Shown here piece by piece: positions 9,051-19,529 of a stretch of DNA of 64,000 nucleotides; positions within the stretch are counted from its first letter, which is position 1, and each line of letters opens with the position of its first letter. The translations under genes were made by a program, and so were the position numbers. Below the pieces are notes generated by a model. It was not told the DNA's origin. It searched no databases and saw only the letters and a program-made list of their open reading frames with translations. This stretch comes from Prorocentrum cordatum (Eukaryota; Sar; Dinophyceae; Prorocentrales; Prorocentraceae), in contig CAUYUJ010014769.1 of NCBI GenBank assembly GCA_963575745.1, positions 192,742 to 256,741 of the forward strand, read 5' to 3'.

Positions 9051-10031
9051 ATTCGTCATACGTGCCACCCTCAAACTCACGACATAAACAACGATAACTG
9101 CGAGGGGTTTTAGTTCGTTTAAGGTTCGAGCGGCTTCTGGCGTGCATTTCCCTCGGAGCAATGAACGTTCGCGGTGGGGAGCTACTGATTTTTGCGAGGA
9201 TAAGACTTGCTTGCAGCATATGCACCCATTGCTTGGCGCAGCGACATAGAATACATTGCGAATTTGATCAGCCCACCCTCATGCGTGATAGTAAAGCACC
9301 ATTCGATGCAAAACTTGCGCCGCAATACTGCCCCTTGCTGCTATACTTGCACACGTGATCCCCTCCGTTTTCACGTCCTACTTGCGTAGTCGGGGCCACA
9401 GGTGCACGCCGCTCGGGCGGTGGAAAGCAGACTCCGAAGGCCCTGCTGCGAAGTTCGTTCAAATCGACGGCACAGTCGCGCATGGCCTCCGCACCCGCGA
9501 AGGAATTCAAATCAGAGGCCGCATCTCCGAAGGCATCATGCGGCAAAAGACAGGCGGCATCGTCGAGATCCTCTGCCATCTGCACTAGATAAGGCGAAGC
9601 AAACTCCGTCGGCCCCCCGCCCCCAAGCTGCGGGCGCGTGTCAAAGGGGAAGGTGCCAAACGACGCCGCGAGCAATTGCGGGTGGTGGTCAGGCTGTCGG
9701 CCCCAGGCTTGATACATTTTTAGTCTGCGAAGACGCATTTCCTGGGAAGACGGGAGGGCCCTCCAGAACTTCAAAAACGCTTTCTTGTCAAACTCGTTAT
9801 ATGTTCTCCGTCACGATTAGCAGCCTTGCCACCCGTCGCCGCCCTTCCCAGGCGACGCAAACAGAAATCAAGAATGTCGTGATCCGCGTCCGTCAGGGGG
9901 GGGGGGCTCTCCAGGCCCGAGAGGAGCGCATTTTGCACAAAGCCTATAAGCACCTGCGCCATCTCGCGGCCAGATCCGCGAGACTCCATAGCCCCCCCAG
10001 GGAGTGAAATCCACCGCGAGCAGCTTGACAA
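9050..10031 (-). CDS. LINE C-terminal region with Cys/His finger-like motifs
   Basis: The frame from 10,031 to 9,778 (ILDFCLRRLG) continues, after a frame change near 9,775, in 9,774-9,268. Near 9,330 it carries VCKYSSKGQYCGASF, a C-x8-C start of a finger whose His pair is degraded (SRMRVGG). Further down, near 9,090, CREFEGGTYDELCSHLVSNH gives a fuller C2H2-like motif. Zinc fingers at the ORF2 C terminus are common in LINEs and bind RNA or DNA. Confidence 0.55.
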
Positions 10032-10159
10032 CGACGAACGACTTCAGCACGCGCTGAATCTCGCACGGTTAGGAACGGACCCAAATGCCTTGCTTCCTCC
10101 GGCGCCGACCCCATCCCCTCCAGGTTGCTTCGACGAAGTCCTGAACGATTGAGGATCCC

Positions 10160-11645
10160 CTGGTACGCGACACGCACGAGGAATTATTGCTCGGCTTTGT
10201 TCTGGGCGAATCCATAGCGAGATAGAGCCGAGTCTAGATATTCATCCGTCAACTTAAGCTTGTCTGGAGAAGTCGGCAGGGGGCCCCCTGGGTCGGCAAT
10301 GGCAATATTATTCAAGTCGTCGGCATACTTCTGAAGCGACGCGTCGACTTTCCATTCATTCCATTCCCCCACCAATAGTTTAACCCTGAGGTCCCAATCC
10401 AGCATCTCCCTTCCCCACCCCAAGATAGGAAACTTAAAACCTCCGAAGAAGGCGGCCGCAATGAACGGGCCACCCATGCATCCTCCTTGCGACGGGCGAA
10501 CAAGTAGCGGCCCGTCGGCCGCATCAAACTGAATCAGCGCCTCGGTGAAGCGCAGCTGACAAAGAGAAAAATCTGAATCTGCGTAGAGTCTGACTGACCA
10601 CCTCGCGTAGCGTCTCGTGAGAGGTGCTGCCGAAAGCATTGCTGAGATCTTTCAGGCATACTGCATGTGCAAGGCCTCCCTCACGGAGACGACGACTCAT
10701 CAGCAACGAACAAAGCACCGCCCCCCCCCTCCTCCTGCCCTTCACGAACCCGCAGCCCATAACCGCCGGGGAAATCGCGAGCTTGTTTCGGAAGTATCCT
10801 TTCCCCAGGGTCGCAAGAAGATGGACCACGCGGCGCCCCTTGGGCCCTGGAAGAGCCGACTTGCGAAAACCACATGCCTCGCTCTTGCGCCGGCGCAGCG
10901 GGGTCTGATCGTGCATGCGGATCTTCGCCGGGCCGGCATTGAAATAAACATTAAAATGCACTGTGCTTGGCGGCTCAGGGTCAGCGCCCAAGCCTTGGCG
11001 AAGCTGGGCAGATGGTCTCGGCTTCGGCAGAAAAAACACACGCCGCAGTTCCGGTGGCGCCGCGTGAGCTGGCGCTGCCTTCCTTTTCTTCCCATAGACG
11101 AAGTGCCATAATATAGACGTATAGTCTTCCGATGCTCTCCCCAGCAGTTCCGCGCCTGGTAACCATTGGTAGTGGCCTTCGCGGTCAGCTCGGAGCTGGG
11201 TCCAGTCACGCGGATGAACTGCCATGCCTCCTTCAGGTCCAGACAACCACCAGACCGACATCCATTGATCAGCTGACAGTGGTGACGGGCGTATAAGAGC
11301 ACCATCACGTTTCTCTGGTCCTATGCGAAATCTCGCTGCGGCCCTCGACAGCCTTATCGCCTCTGCCGCCTTCCTACGGCGCCACATCTGATTCGCCTCC
11401 TCGACCAGCCTGTCGCGGCGTTGCCGAACAAAAAAAAAAAAAAGCCTGCGGTGGCACTTCAACTGTTGGCTCAAACGCTTCAATTCTGCATCAATCTCGG
11501 CGGCCTCCGCTGGCGTGCACAAATGCTTCCCCGCTCGAGTCTCCAGTCGAAGCTTCAACAGATCGCGACGTCTCTCACAATATTCACTATAGTGCTCGAG
11601 GCGGGCGGCGGGCTGCCTTACTGCAGAACTCCGCGCCCGCCTCAA
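10160..11645 (-). CDS. LINE reverse transcriptase domain (frameshifted)
   Basis: The first segment (11,645-10,524) contains RVFFLPKP, GCGFVKGRRR and LKDLSNAFGSTSHETL, the fingers and first catalytic motif, where the Asp of LKDLSNAF corresponds to the F-x-D-x-x-x-A-F pattern. The second (10,639-10,184), in another frame, has QGGCMGGPFIAAAFF (template-grip motif, residues 51-65) and the YADD catalytic box at residues 105-108. The two frames overlap at about 10,600, so one frameshift separates them. A run of 14 A at 11,431-11,444 (poly-Phe on the minus strand) is a possible site of another slip or sequencing error. Confidence 0.85.
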
Positions 11646-12690
11646 TGACCTTGGCTTCCAGCGTCTTGAAAATCACATCAGGCGAGGCGCTCTCCCTGAT
11701 GTAGCGCGGGTCCACTGACTCGAGCTTGGCCGCCACCGACTCAATGAAATCCCGCTTGGAGGTCTCATTCATAATAGCCTGCATCAATAAGTCCCTGCGC
11801 CACTTAACTTCCATAACCTGGGGCGGTTCAGGGTGGTGCTTTTCGTAGTGCAAGACGCAAGCAATCGGTAAGTGATCTGTCGGCGACTCACCCGCTTGCA
11901 ACTGTAACTTCGCTCCCAGTCGTGGGACCACTGCACGCGTAATCACCACCTCCTCCACGTCCCTCGGATATATCATGTAGTCTATCCGCGCGCAGTGGCC
12001 AGCGCCTCCAAAGAATGGCGGGGCTGATCGGCCTTCAAGGGAATTTCCTGCCAGTAATCTATGTTGCTCAAGAGCCTTTCGTAATAGCTCGCCCGCTCCA
12101 CCTGACATGCGCTCCAACGATCCGACGCCCACTGCCGCACTCTGCAAGCCCGCGACGCCAGAGCCACACTTTTGGAGGCCCATGCCATCGCTGAGGTCGC
12201 AGAAGAGGAAGGGCAAGCACCGCGCATGTATTTCAGAGAGAACTGCTCGAAGCCTGGCCAGGTAGTTATTCTTCTTCTTCTGAAGCCCGAAGTCGCTCGG
12301 AGGGAAACACATGCATATGAAACGCGCATCCTGTCTGCCACGCTTGAGACGCGCCGCGACTGCGCGGCCTCTCGCCCCCTCTGGCGACGGCCAACTGCGT
12401 AGAATGTGGTCCTCTCTGAGGCCACCACCTAGGATGATAGAGCAGCCGCAGCTCGAACCCGACAAAGGTGATGGCCCGAAGGGTGCATTCAAAACAAGAC
12501 AACCCGCAATGCGAGAGCGCAACACCGTGTTCCCTGAGTAATTATGTATGAAGTCAGCCGATTGTGTTCCAGCAAGAAGAACCGCGTCGAAATTTCGGAG
12601 TTCGGTGATGATCTCTTCCAATATGTCGCCTGTCGCTGCCTGGGGGCCCCACCCCAAGACTCTGAGGCGAGACGTTCCCCGCTGGCCACA
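11587..12690 (-). CDS. LINE endonuclease/exonuclease/phosphatase (APE-type) domain
   Basis: About 350 residues. Landmarks in order: GDILEEIITELRNFDAVLLA with GTQ (the conserved Gln/Glu metal site region), CDLSDGMG in the place of the usual G-D-F-N, RIDYMIY, and the C-terminal SPTDHLPIACVLHY matching the catalytic SDHxP box. The last hundred residues (VKWRRDLLMQAIMN onward) are the linker towards the reverse transcriptase. It nicks target DNA to prime reverse transcription. The GDFN-like motif is altered, consistent with decay or family variation. Confidence 0.75.
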   Translation of the reverse strand, partial: CGQRGTSRLRVLGWGPQAATGDILEEIITELRNFDAVLLAGTQSADFIHNYSGNTVLRSRIAGCLVLNAPFGPSPLSGSSCGCSIILGGGLREDHILRSWPSPEGARGRAVAARLKRGRQDARFICMCFPPSDFGLQKKKNNYLARLRAVLSEIHARCLPFLFCDLSDGMGLQKCGSGVAGLQSAAVGVGSLERMSGGAGELLRKALEQHRLLAGNSLEGRSAPPFFGGAGHCARIDYMIYPRDVEEVVITRAVVPRLGAKLQLQAGESPTDHLPIACVLHYEKHHPEPPQVMEVKWRRDLLMQAIMNETSKRDFIESVAAKLESVDPRYIRESASPDVIFKTLEAKVIEAGAEFCSKAARRPPRAL

Positions 12691-12769
12691 TCACGGCGCC
12701 ATGTCGGTAGCGCTCTGGCAGGAGACTGCGGATGGGTGCGCCTAACCCATCACTGAAAAAAACGCTCGA

Positions 12770-13960
12770 GCCTGATGGGCCCCCAAAAAAGCCCCCCAAA
12801 GGCCCCCACGAAACCCCCCAAACACCAAGAAGCCCCAATTGGCGCCCAAGAGGCCCTCCAGAGCAACACGAAACAACAACCACCAGTCCCCCAAGGGGTC
12901 GGCGGTGCGGCGCAAGCCTCAGCATCCACGTCCGGAAGCGACGTGCTGAGCGGCAGCGTTCTCCGCGGATGCTGTCATGCAATGTGCCCAACGTATCCAA
13001 GTGTTGCATAATTGCCACCTATTGTATTGTGTTGCATTATTACGTCTCCCCCCCTAGCCCCCCCGTGGGAGCTGCGCCGCAGGAGCGGACCAAAGTGGCC
13101 CCGCCCTCCCGGCGCTCAAAAATTTACCACAACCTATAGAAAATCTATGAGTTCGACCTCTTGGGCCTCTCGGGGGGCCAAGAGGGCGCCAAGACGGCTC
13201 AAAATGGGCTCTGCGCGGGCGAAGACGGCCCCGAGACGGTCCAAGATGGCCCCAAGAGGGCCCCCAAAAAAACACAATGACAGCCCAAGAGGGCCCCAAG
13301 AGCGCCCACAACTGCGCCTCCAGAGGCCGAAATCATTGATCTCCCGATGGTTTTGTAATATTTTAGCGTTCTCGCCTTGGCGGCCCAAGCAGCTTCTTAA
13401 ATCGCTCCAAAACAACCCAGGGAGCCCCGAAGAGGGCCCCAATACGGCCCAACAAAACTCCAAGACGGCCCAAAGAGGCCCGCAAGACGGTCCGAGAGGC
13501 CCCTTATGACGGCCCAAGAGGACCCCAAAACGGCCCCGCGGCGGCCGCGAGAGGCCCCAAAAACATCCTCCGAAGAGACGAAACGGCGCAAAAGCGCCCC
13601 AATACGGCCAAAGACGCCCCCAACAGGCCCCAGGAGGCCCCCAAGAGGCCCCCAAGGGGCCCCAAAAAGCCCCCAAGAGGCCTCCAGGATGTCTTCAAGA
13701 AGCCCCCCAAAAGGCTCCAAAGAAACCCCCCAAAGGCCACGCAGCGACTGGAGTGCAAGGTCATTTTTCCAACCTGGGCGAACTGCGGCGCAGCGCCAGG
13801 CATGTGGAAGTAGGTCGCAGCGGCGCCCGTGATTAGAGCCGGCGCTGGAAGGAAATCTGGGGAGGGAATGTGAAAAGGAGGGAGGGGGTAGAGGCCAGGA
13901 GGCCCCCAAGAGGCTCCCAAGAGGCTCCGCGACGACGCGACTGCACGTGCTCCGGACGTG
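12770..13960. repeat. Composite CCCAAGAGG repeat family, unit 1
   Basis: Word-like units (CCCAAGAGG, CCCAAGACGG) surround conserved cores: CACGTCCGGAAGCGACGTGC at about 12,928-12,950, a segment around 13,140 (TATGAGTTCG), one near 13,345 (ATTTTAGCGTTCTCGCC), one near 13,540 (GGCGGCCGCGAGAGG) and a closing segment GTGCTCCGGACGTGCACCCC at about 13,947. The next unit starts at once with the same CACGTCCGG core, so the unit length is about 1.05 kb. Confidence 0.7.
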
Positions 13961-13969
13961 CACCCCGCG

Positions 13970-14760
13970 AAGCGAGAGGAATCCACGTCCGGAGGTGACG
14001 TGCTGAGCGGCAGCGTTTTTTCGACGAACGCCTTAATGCAACGTATCCAGTGTATCAAATGATCGCATAATTGCCGCACGTTGTGTGGTGATACATTATT
14101 ATTATGTAGCGCAGCGCCAAATCTGGAGGCCCTCATTCTGGGGCCCCAAACCTACAACAACCAATTGAAAATCAACAAATTTGGCTTTTTGGGCCTGTGG
14201 GGGTCTCCAAATGGGCTTCCAGATGGCCCCGAGGCGGCCCAACACGGCCCAAGACGGCCCCAAGACGGTCCAAGATGGCCCCAAGAGGGCCCACGAGGCC
14301 CCCAAGACGGCCGAAGAGGGCCCGAAGAGGACCCCAAAGAGCGCCTCCATTTCCTCTTCGTTTTTAACGATTTTAGCGTTCTTGCATTTTTCGGCTCTCA
14401 GAAAATCATGACGGCCCAGGCAGCCTCCAAGAATGCCCCAAAACGGCCCAAGAAGCCTCCAGGAGGGGCCCAAGAAGGCGGCCCAATAAGGCCCCAAGAC
14501 GGCCCAAAGGCCCCCAAGACGGTCCAAGAGGCCCCTGAGACGGCCCAAGAGGACCCCAAGAGAGCCCCAAGGCCCGCGAGAGGTTCCCAAGATGGCGTCT
14601 GGAAGGGGCCAGACGGCGCAAGAGCGCCCCAAGACGGCGCAAGACGTCAACAAGAAGCCCCGAGAGGCCCCAAAGCGGCCCCAAAGACGCCCCAAGAAGC
14701 CCCGAAGAAGCTTCAAAGAGGCCCCCAAGAGCTCCCCCCCAGGAGACCGCCCAGAAGCCC
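13970..14760. repeat. Composite CCCAAGAGG repeat family, unit 2
   Basis: It begins with CACGTCCGGAGGTGACGTGC (about 13,985) and the AACGTATCCAGTG / CATTATTATG core. It carries the ATTTTAGCGTTCTTGCA core at about 14,372 and the AGACGGCGCAAGAGCGCCCC core at about 14,610. Instead of the usual closing segment it runs into a different 250-bp element at 14,760-15,010. Confidence 0.7.
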
Positions 14761-15010
14761 CGGGGATGGCAGGGCGGAGCGCCGCGCGCGCGCGGCAGCC
14801 GAGCAAGTCACGCCATATAACGCCCATCTTTCCCCGTGTTTTTGAACAATTTTCCGCGGCGGCGATTGCCAGTCCGGATCGGTTGCGCGGCGCCTACTCT
14901 GCCCGCCAGCAAGCGGGGCAGAGCATGCCTGCTCTGTCACGCTGGGGACTGTGCACGGCGTCTCGCCTAAACAATGCCGAGCACCGCGCGCGTGTTAAAT
15001 TTCGATCCCG
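14580..15010 (+). repeat. About 0.4-kb direct repeat, left copy
   Basis: It includes the end of the CCCAAGAGG tract, GGGGATGGCA at 14,761, and then a conserved block with GCGCCTACTCTGCCCGCCAG (14,889), CTGTCACGCTGGG and GCCGAGCACCGCGCG. The same order recurs at 19,530-19,940 with about 80-85 per cent identity by eye. The two copies bracket the Helitron-like region. Confidence 0.75.
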
Positions 15011-15590
15011 GCACTGAGCGCAGGTCCACTCTTTCATGTTCCAGACTCTGTGCTTGGCTGTCTTCGGCTGCGGAGCCGAGCCACGCGTCGCGCGCGGCGG
15101 AAATTTGCAAGACTCGCACCAGGAACCGGCGCTGCATGTCAAGCGCTCCAGAGGCCTTGCTCCGCAGCCCCCCTTGCAGAGGGGCTTCCTTTTTTTGGTC
15201 CAGACAATCTGTGCGCGCGGCGTCGACGCCCTTGTGCATCTCATAAAAAGCTGCATCGAGCTGCTCCGCGGGCTTGCCCCGCTGGCAGACTCGACTTTTG
15301 AAGAGGCGGGCCGCCGACAAAAGGTTGAAATGCTGCCTCGCGGGGGCGCGCGCCACGCAAGCGGCGAGGTCCACCGCCCCCCTGCTTTTCAAGTCACCCA
15401 CCTCGCTGCGTCGGAAATTCGCAAATGCCTTGGGCTCCTTGCAGCGATTGCAGACGAGCACGTCTCTGCCTTTCGCGGCGAATGGCGTTGCAGCCGCGGC
15501 GGGCGCGCCCGAAGCAGAGGTCCGCTTCTGAACGCAGAGGGCGCACCTCCTCCACGCGCCCTGGCTCTGCCCCGCCACGGCGTGCTCCAA
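14967..15590 (-). CDS. Cys-rich C-terminal tail of the Helitron-like protein
   Basis: About 200 residues starting near QSQGAWRRCALC. They include CALC, VCNRCKEPKAFANFRRSEV and further Cys pairs, compatible with zinc-binding knuckles. It follows the helicase on the same strand in another frame and ends in the left 0.4-kb direct repeat. The function is unknown. It could be a fused tail of the transposase or a separate gene fragment. Confidence 0.45.
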   Translation of the reverse strand: MEHAVAGQSQGAWRRCALCVQKRTSASGAPAAAATPFAAKGRDVLVCNRCKEPKAFANFRRSEVGDLKSRGAVDLAACVARAPARQHFNLLSAARLFKSRVCQRGKPAEQLDAAFYEMHKGVDAARTDCLDQKKEAPLQGGLRSKASGALDMQRRFLVRVLQISAARDAWLGSAAEDSQAQSLEHERVDLRSVPGSKFNTRAVLGIV

Positions 15591-16542
15591 AAGATCGCCC
15601 GTTCTCGTGCCACTTCCTGGGGAGTTGCCCGGTCTCTTGCGCCGGTGGCAATCGGCGCGCTGGAACGTTCCACCAACTTCTTCGACGACCTGGACGCGGC
15701 TTCCTGCTCTGCCTTGGCCCAGCCAGCTCGCGCCTGTTCCGTCGTCATCTCCCCTGCTGCGAGGGGGCGCAGAAGCCGCGGGCCCGTCTGATGCCCCTGA
15801 CGGAACAGCACTGGCGAAAAAGGCTGGGTGATGATCAGGTCATCAGCTCTCCTGGTACGGCTGATGGCCACGTAGCCAATGGGGACCATGGACGAACGGG
15901 GCGTCGTCCGCGCGTCACGGAGGTCGATGATGGCCTGCGGAAGAGTGGAGCCGGTGACGCAGCGGGCCGCGGCGGCGAAGCGCGGGGCGAGCGGGGGCCC
16001 CGCGCGCTTCGCCATGGCCTTGAAGCCGGGGCTGCGCTCCCAGGACACGTCCTTCAGCTTCACCGGGAAGACGCCAGCGGGCTGATTGCCGAAGCGGGGG
16101 GCCGTGCTTCCTGGAATTCTCACCATGATCGCATCGGGCACGCGCTGCAGGACCAGCTCCGGCTCGGACCTCTGTTCGTTCACCAGCTTCGAGTCGTCGG
16201 GGTGGAGGGCCCAGCCAGTCACTGTCCCCCAGGAGCGCTTGCATGCTCCCGCCTCCGCATTCTCCGTGGTCGTGAAGCGCGCATCCCTTCGAAGATCGGA
16301 AGCGCGCCCGCAACCCCGCCAGTCTGGTTCTCTGGGTGCATGAGCCAGCTCTGCCTGGCGTGGGCGAGCGACTCCTTCGACCTGCACGCGTCGCCCCGAG
16401 CGAGGGGGACGTCGCGCGCCACCACCCAGAGGAGCTGCTTCCCAGCATTTGCTGCCGCATTCGCCGCTCGCAGAGTCAAAATTCTGTTCTTCGGGACGTT
16501 GTACGGGCGCACGAACAGCGCGTCGGCGAACGCCGTGCTCAC
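15389..16542 (-). CDS. PIF1-type DNA helicase, C-terminal half (frameshifted)
   Basis: The frame 16,542-16,219 reads ALFVRPYNVPKNRILTLRAA and ends in LPIFEGMR. The frame from 16,669 carries on with FTTTENAEAGACKRSWGTVT GWALHP, the motif IV-V region where helicases test for a passed target. Later it shows GSTLPQAIIDL and YVAISRTRRADDLII (motif VI, with the Arg finger). The two frames must be joined by a one-base shift near 16,290. Downstream the frame is Arg/Ala-rich and probably not real. Confidence 0.75.
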
Positions 16543-16632
16543 CTCCCGCTGTCTGGCATCGCTCTGAGAGGAGACGCGGCAGCGCCAACGGCGCTCCGCG
16601 TTGCAATAAGCGTGCCCAAGAGCTCGCCTGTC

Positions 16633-17720
16633 CTACCAGGCCCGACTCTCTCGGAACATCCGCGGCCACTCAACTGACCAGAGCGCGCGGCACTTCGCCT
16701 TCCTGCAGCCGAGGTGCTCCGTCGAGGCCTCGGCGCTGCAGGGGCTTGCGGGCATCCATGGGCCGGGCACATCAGTGGGGAAGCCGCGGGCGAAATCGCA
16801 CATCCTGTCCGACAGATCCCCCGCGCGCGCTTCTTCGAGGAAGCTCCACCACCAGGGGTCTGAGCAGCGGCGCGACTGGGTCAGGGCGTAGCGGTGCGTC
16901 GCCGAGTGCGGCAAGCCATCTGTCCAAAACATCTCGAGCGCGCGGCCGACGTTGGCGGGCCACTTCAAGAAAGGATTGGCAGCAATGCTGAGAGTCCTCA
17001 CGGGCGGGATCTGCCACAGGTCTCCGAGCAGCACCAGGTTCAGCCCGCCGAGCATGGCGAACTGTTTCGGGGCGCGTGCGCCCACGGCCCACGGGTTTCC
17101 CATGTCCCTCGTCGAGTCCTTCACCTGCCCGTGCACGGCGCCCAGCAGCTCCGCCGACGCGTTCTCCACCTCGTCGATGATAAGCCAGCGCATGTGCTGG
17201 ATTTTCGTGTGCAGCACGTTCTCCGACAGCTCCGGGCCCTTCTTCCCGCCGGACTGGACCCCCGTGATGAGATCGATCCCGAGCTTGCTGAAGTTGTGGA
17301 TAGTATTCCCCCCGATGTTGCTTGCCATGGAATTCATTGGGGCGGTCTTCGTGAAGCGCACCTCGTGCTCCCATTCTATGCGCGTGGGGAACAACCCCAC
17401 CTCCTCGTCGCACAGCCACCGGGCGACCTCCGACTTCCCTGACCCTGGCAGGCCGATCGCCCAGGGCATGGCGATCCGCGCGACTGGCCCTGCTCGCTTG
17501 CCTCCTGAACGCACCTGTCGGCGACGGCATTCAGGATGCTCACCTGCTGCGGGTCGGGGATGATCTGGTGCGTCTGAAGTCCTGCGATCGGGCAGGGATA
17601 AGCATGGGCAGGCCTGTCGGCACACTCCTCACATACCTTAAACTGCGTCACGACCCTTTCAGCTACGCACCACATGTGCCCTGCAACCTGCCTGACACGC
17701 TCAGAGGTGTACATGTGCAC
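16633..17720 (-). CDS. PIF1-type DNA helicase, N-terminal half (frameshift near 17,490)
   Basis: A first frame (from 17,720) reads PDPQQVSILNAVADR, the start of the PIF1 domain. A second (from about 17,490) gives the Walker A motif IGLPGSGKSEVARWL, NIGGNTIHNFSKLGI (motif Ib, T-x-H), Walker B RWLIIDEVENAS and LNLVLLGDLWQIPPV (motif III with the GD-x-x-Q-x-PPV signature). This is a superfamily 1 5'-3' helicase; in a Helitron it unwinds the element during rolling-circle transposition. It degenerates near 16,640, and the next part is in other frames. Confidence 0.85.
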
Positions 17721-17887
17721 ATACTATACAAATGTTTACACGCATGCGAATGTAAACGCATACCCACATCTTCCACGGAAAACAAATGGCGCGACCGAGG
17801 CACTGCAGGCGGGCGCTGCGACATCCACGACAGTGTGCACACAAAGCCTATCATCGACCCTTCCACATACTTAGATCGACTCACTAC

Positions 17888-19432
17888 TCACGACATGACG
17901 CTACGCAGCACATGCTCCGCGCAAGCTCGGTTGGAGACACGCCTGCTCGGATGCCGAAGACTTTTCACATTCGATAACTGCTCCCAAAGCGAAACGGAGC
18001 GGGCGCTGCGACCCAACTGCGTGCATGTCATACTTTGGGTAATCCCACGTCTCCCGAGAGCCCCCCCCCGCCCTCTCCGCCAGCTCTGGATGTTGCTTGT
18101 CAGGTCAACGTCGCCGGGGCGCAGCTCGCCCCGCTTCTCCAGGCGCGCCGATTTCCGCGGCGGCTCCCGGGCATTCCCGCGAGCGCCCGCTGGCAGCGAA
18201 CTGCAATGCCGAAGAGCAGACTGGCGCTGTGGCACGCGCCACATGGGCTCGGTGTTTGGCGGTTCCCAGAAGGATATGCTCTGCTCCAGCGCATTGTGCG
18301 CCGAGTGGGAGAGGTGCCCAATGTCTTCGCCAGCGGCATCCGCCCTGGCGTCTCGGTCCACTCGCCGCAACTCTGCCATGATGCTGATGGGGCTGAGAAC
18401 CAGGAGCGCGTCCTCGGGCAGCGCCTCGACTGGCTTCGAGTCCTGGTCGTCCTCATCTTCGTCGGCGATCTCCAGCATCGTCGTCATTGTGCGAAGCACG
18501 TTCGCCCATGGGACGCGGTTGGAAGCCGCGGCGATGTGGCCGCGAAGGTAGTGCTTCAGGGCTACTCGGAAGCTCGGCGCGCTCCTCTCAGAGCGCTGGC
18601 GCTTCGGCGGCGAGTTCAGATTCTTCGCTAGCGGAACAAGCCCCCGAGAATATCCGCGCTTGCACACCAAAGTCCATGGCCGGAAAAACGCAGGCAGAAT
18701 GGCGCTGCGGCGCTCGGCCGCCACGCCGGGCTGCGGCATGACGTACCCGATGAAGACGGGTAGCGCTGGGACGCCCCGTGGAACAATCACGTACATGTGA
18801 GCGAAGTCCACGTCGTCTGGGCCCTCTTCGAGCGCAAAATACCTGCATTCGTCTGGCTTCACGACATAGTGGACCCCAGGCCGCGGAGGCCCATCAGCTG
18901 CGGCCGGCGGCGACTTCGCCGTCCACTCCGTCGGGCCCGCCGATGGCTTCGAAGCATCTCTTGGCGGCGGGCACGCCAGTACCACCTCGTACAAGCGGAC
19001 GAACTCGCACGGGCTCAAAGTCTTCAACTCGGCATGATTCGGTCGGTAGGCGCACGCTCGCGCCGTCGCGTCTGGCGGCGCGGTCACCCCGCCTGCGTCC
19101 GTGAACAGCACGGACCTCTTCTGGCGCCGCGCCGTCGCGGGCCCTACCCGAGTCTCGTCCATCACGATCTGGAGGCAGCAACCCGCGTAGAAGTCGGCGA
19201 CAGGGCACGACGTGATGCACTCCGCTGCAACCGGATTCGGCCTGTCCGCGAAATGCGCCAAGTTCACTTCCTCGAAGATCGCCCGCGCCGCGCCCTTGGC
19301 CTCCCAATCCCCGACGCAGCGGTGAACAGTGTTCATCGTCTGCTGCATCTCGGACTTCCCTTGGCTTCGCTCGGCCGGCATGGACAGACAGGTCTTCGCA
19401 AGTTCCCGCGCCTTCCTCCCGACGCGCTGCAC
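17888..19432 (-). CDS. Helitron Rep-like protein, C-terminal part
   Basis: A 514-residue open frame. VNLAHFADRPNPVAAECITS, LSPCEFVRLYEVVLA and VFIGYVMPQPGVAAERRSAI followed by FFRPW match the spacing seen between the Rep catalytic core and the helicase in Helitron polyproteins, by my recollection of the family. The second half is Asp/Glu- and Ala-rich. The HUH motif and the Tyr residues that nick DNA are absent. The frame ends near 17,888 in AT-richer sequence with no continuity into the helicase frame. Confidence 0.55.
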   Translation of the reverse strand: MQRVGRKARELAKTCLSMPAERSQGKSEMQQTMNTVHRCVGDWEAKGAARAIFEEVNLAHFADRPNPVAAECITSCPVADFYAGCCLQIVMDETRVGPATARRQKRSVLFTDAGGVTAPPDATARACAYRPNHAELKTLSPCEFVRLYEVVLACPPPRDASKPSAGPTEWTAKSPPAAADGPPRPGVHYVVKPDECRYFALEEGPDDVDFAHMYVIVPRGVPALPVFIGYVMPQPGVAAERRSAILPAFFRPWTLVCKRGYSRGLVPLAKNLNSPPKRQRSERSAPSFRVALKHYLRGHIAAASNRVPWANVLRTMTTMLEIADEDEDDQDSKPVEALPEDALLVLSPISIMAELRRVDRDARADAAGEDIGHLSHSAHNALEQSISFWEPPNTEPMWRVPQRQSALRHCSSLPAGARGNAREPPRKSARLEKRGELRPGDVDLTSNIQSWRRGRGGALGRRGITQSMTCTQLGRSARSVSLWEQLSNVKSLRHPSRRVSNRACAEHVLRSVMS

Positions 19433-19529
19433 CTTGGAAATTCACCCTTCGATGTAACGCGAGGAGTTCGACATGGACCGCTGCACCGCGAACGCGATGC
19501 GTCGAAGGTAAGGCGGCCGCGAGGCCTCG

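Larger units (their letters stand above)
9050..12700 (-). mobile_element. Non-LTR retrotransposon (LINE), decayed
   Basis: On the minus strand the order is endonuclease (12,690-11,590), reverse transcriptase (11,645-10,160), a linker and a tail with Cys/His finger-like motifs (10,031-9,050). The order EN then RT then C-terminal zinc finger is that of APE-type LINEs. Open frames shift several times (near 11,600, 10,600, 10,170 and 9,770), so no intact ORF2 remains. No poly-A tail or target-site duplication could be fixed. Confidence 0.8.
14967..19432 (-). mobile_element. Helitron-like element, 5'-truncated and frameshifted
   Basis: The minus strand gives, in order, a Rep C-terminal-like segment (19,432-17,888), a PIF1-type helicase (17,720-15,389) and a Cys-rich tail (15,590-14,967). 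That order of Rep then PIF1 helicase is diagnostic for Helitrons. The HUH histidines and the catalytic tyrosines expected further upstream are not seen; sequence right of 19,440 passes into the CCCAAGAGG repeat. Frameshifts and no clear TC...CTRR termini suggest a dead copy. Confidence 0.65.
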
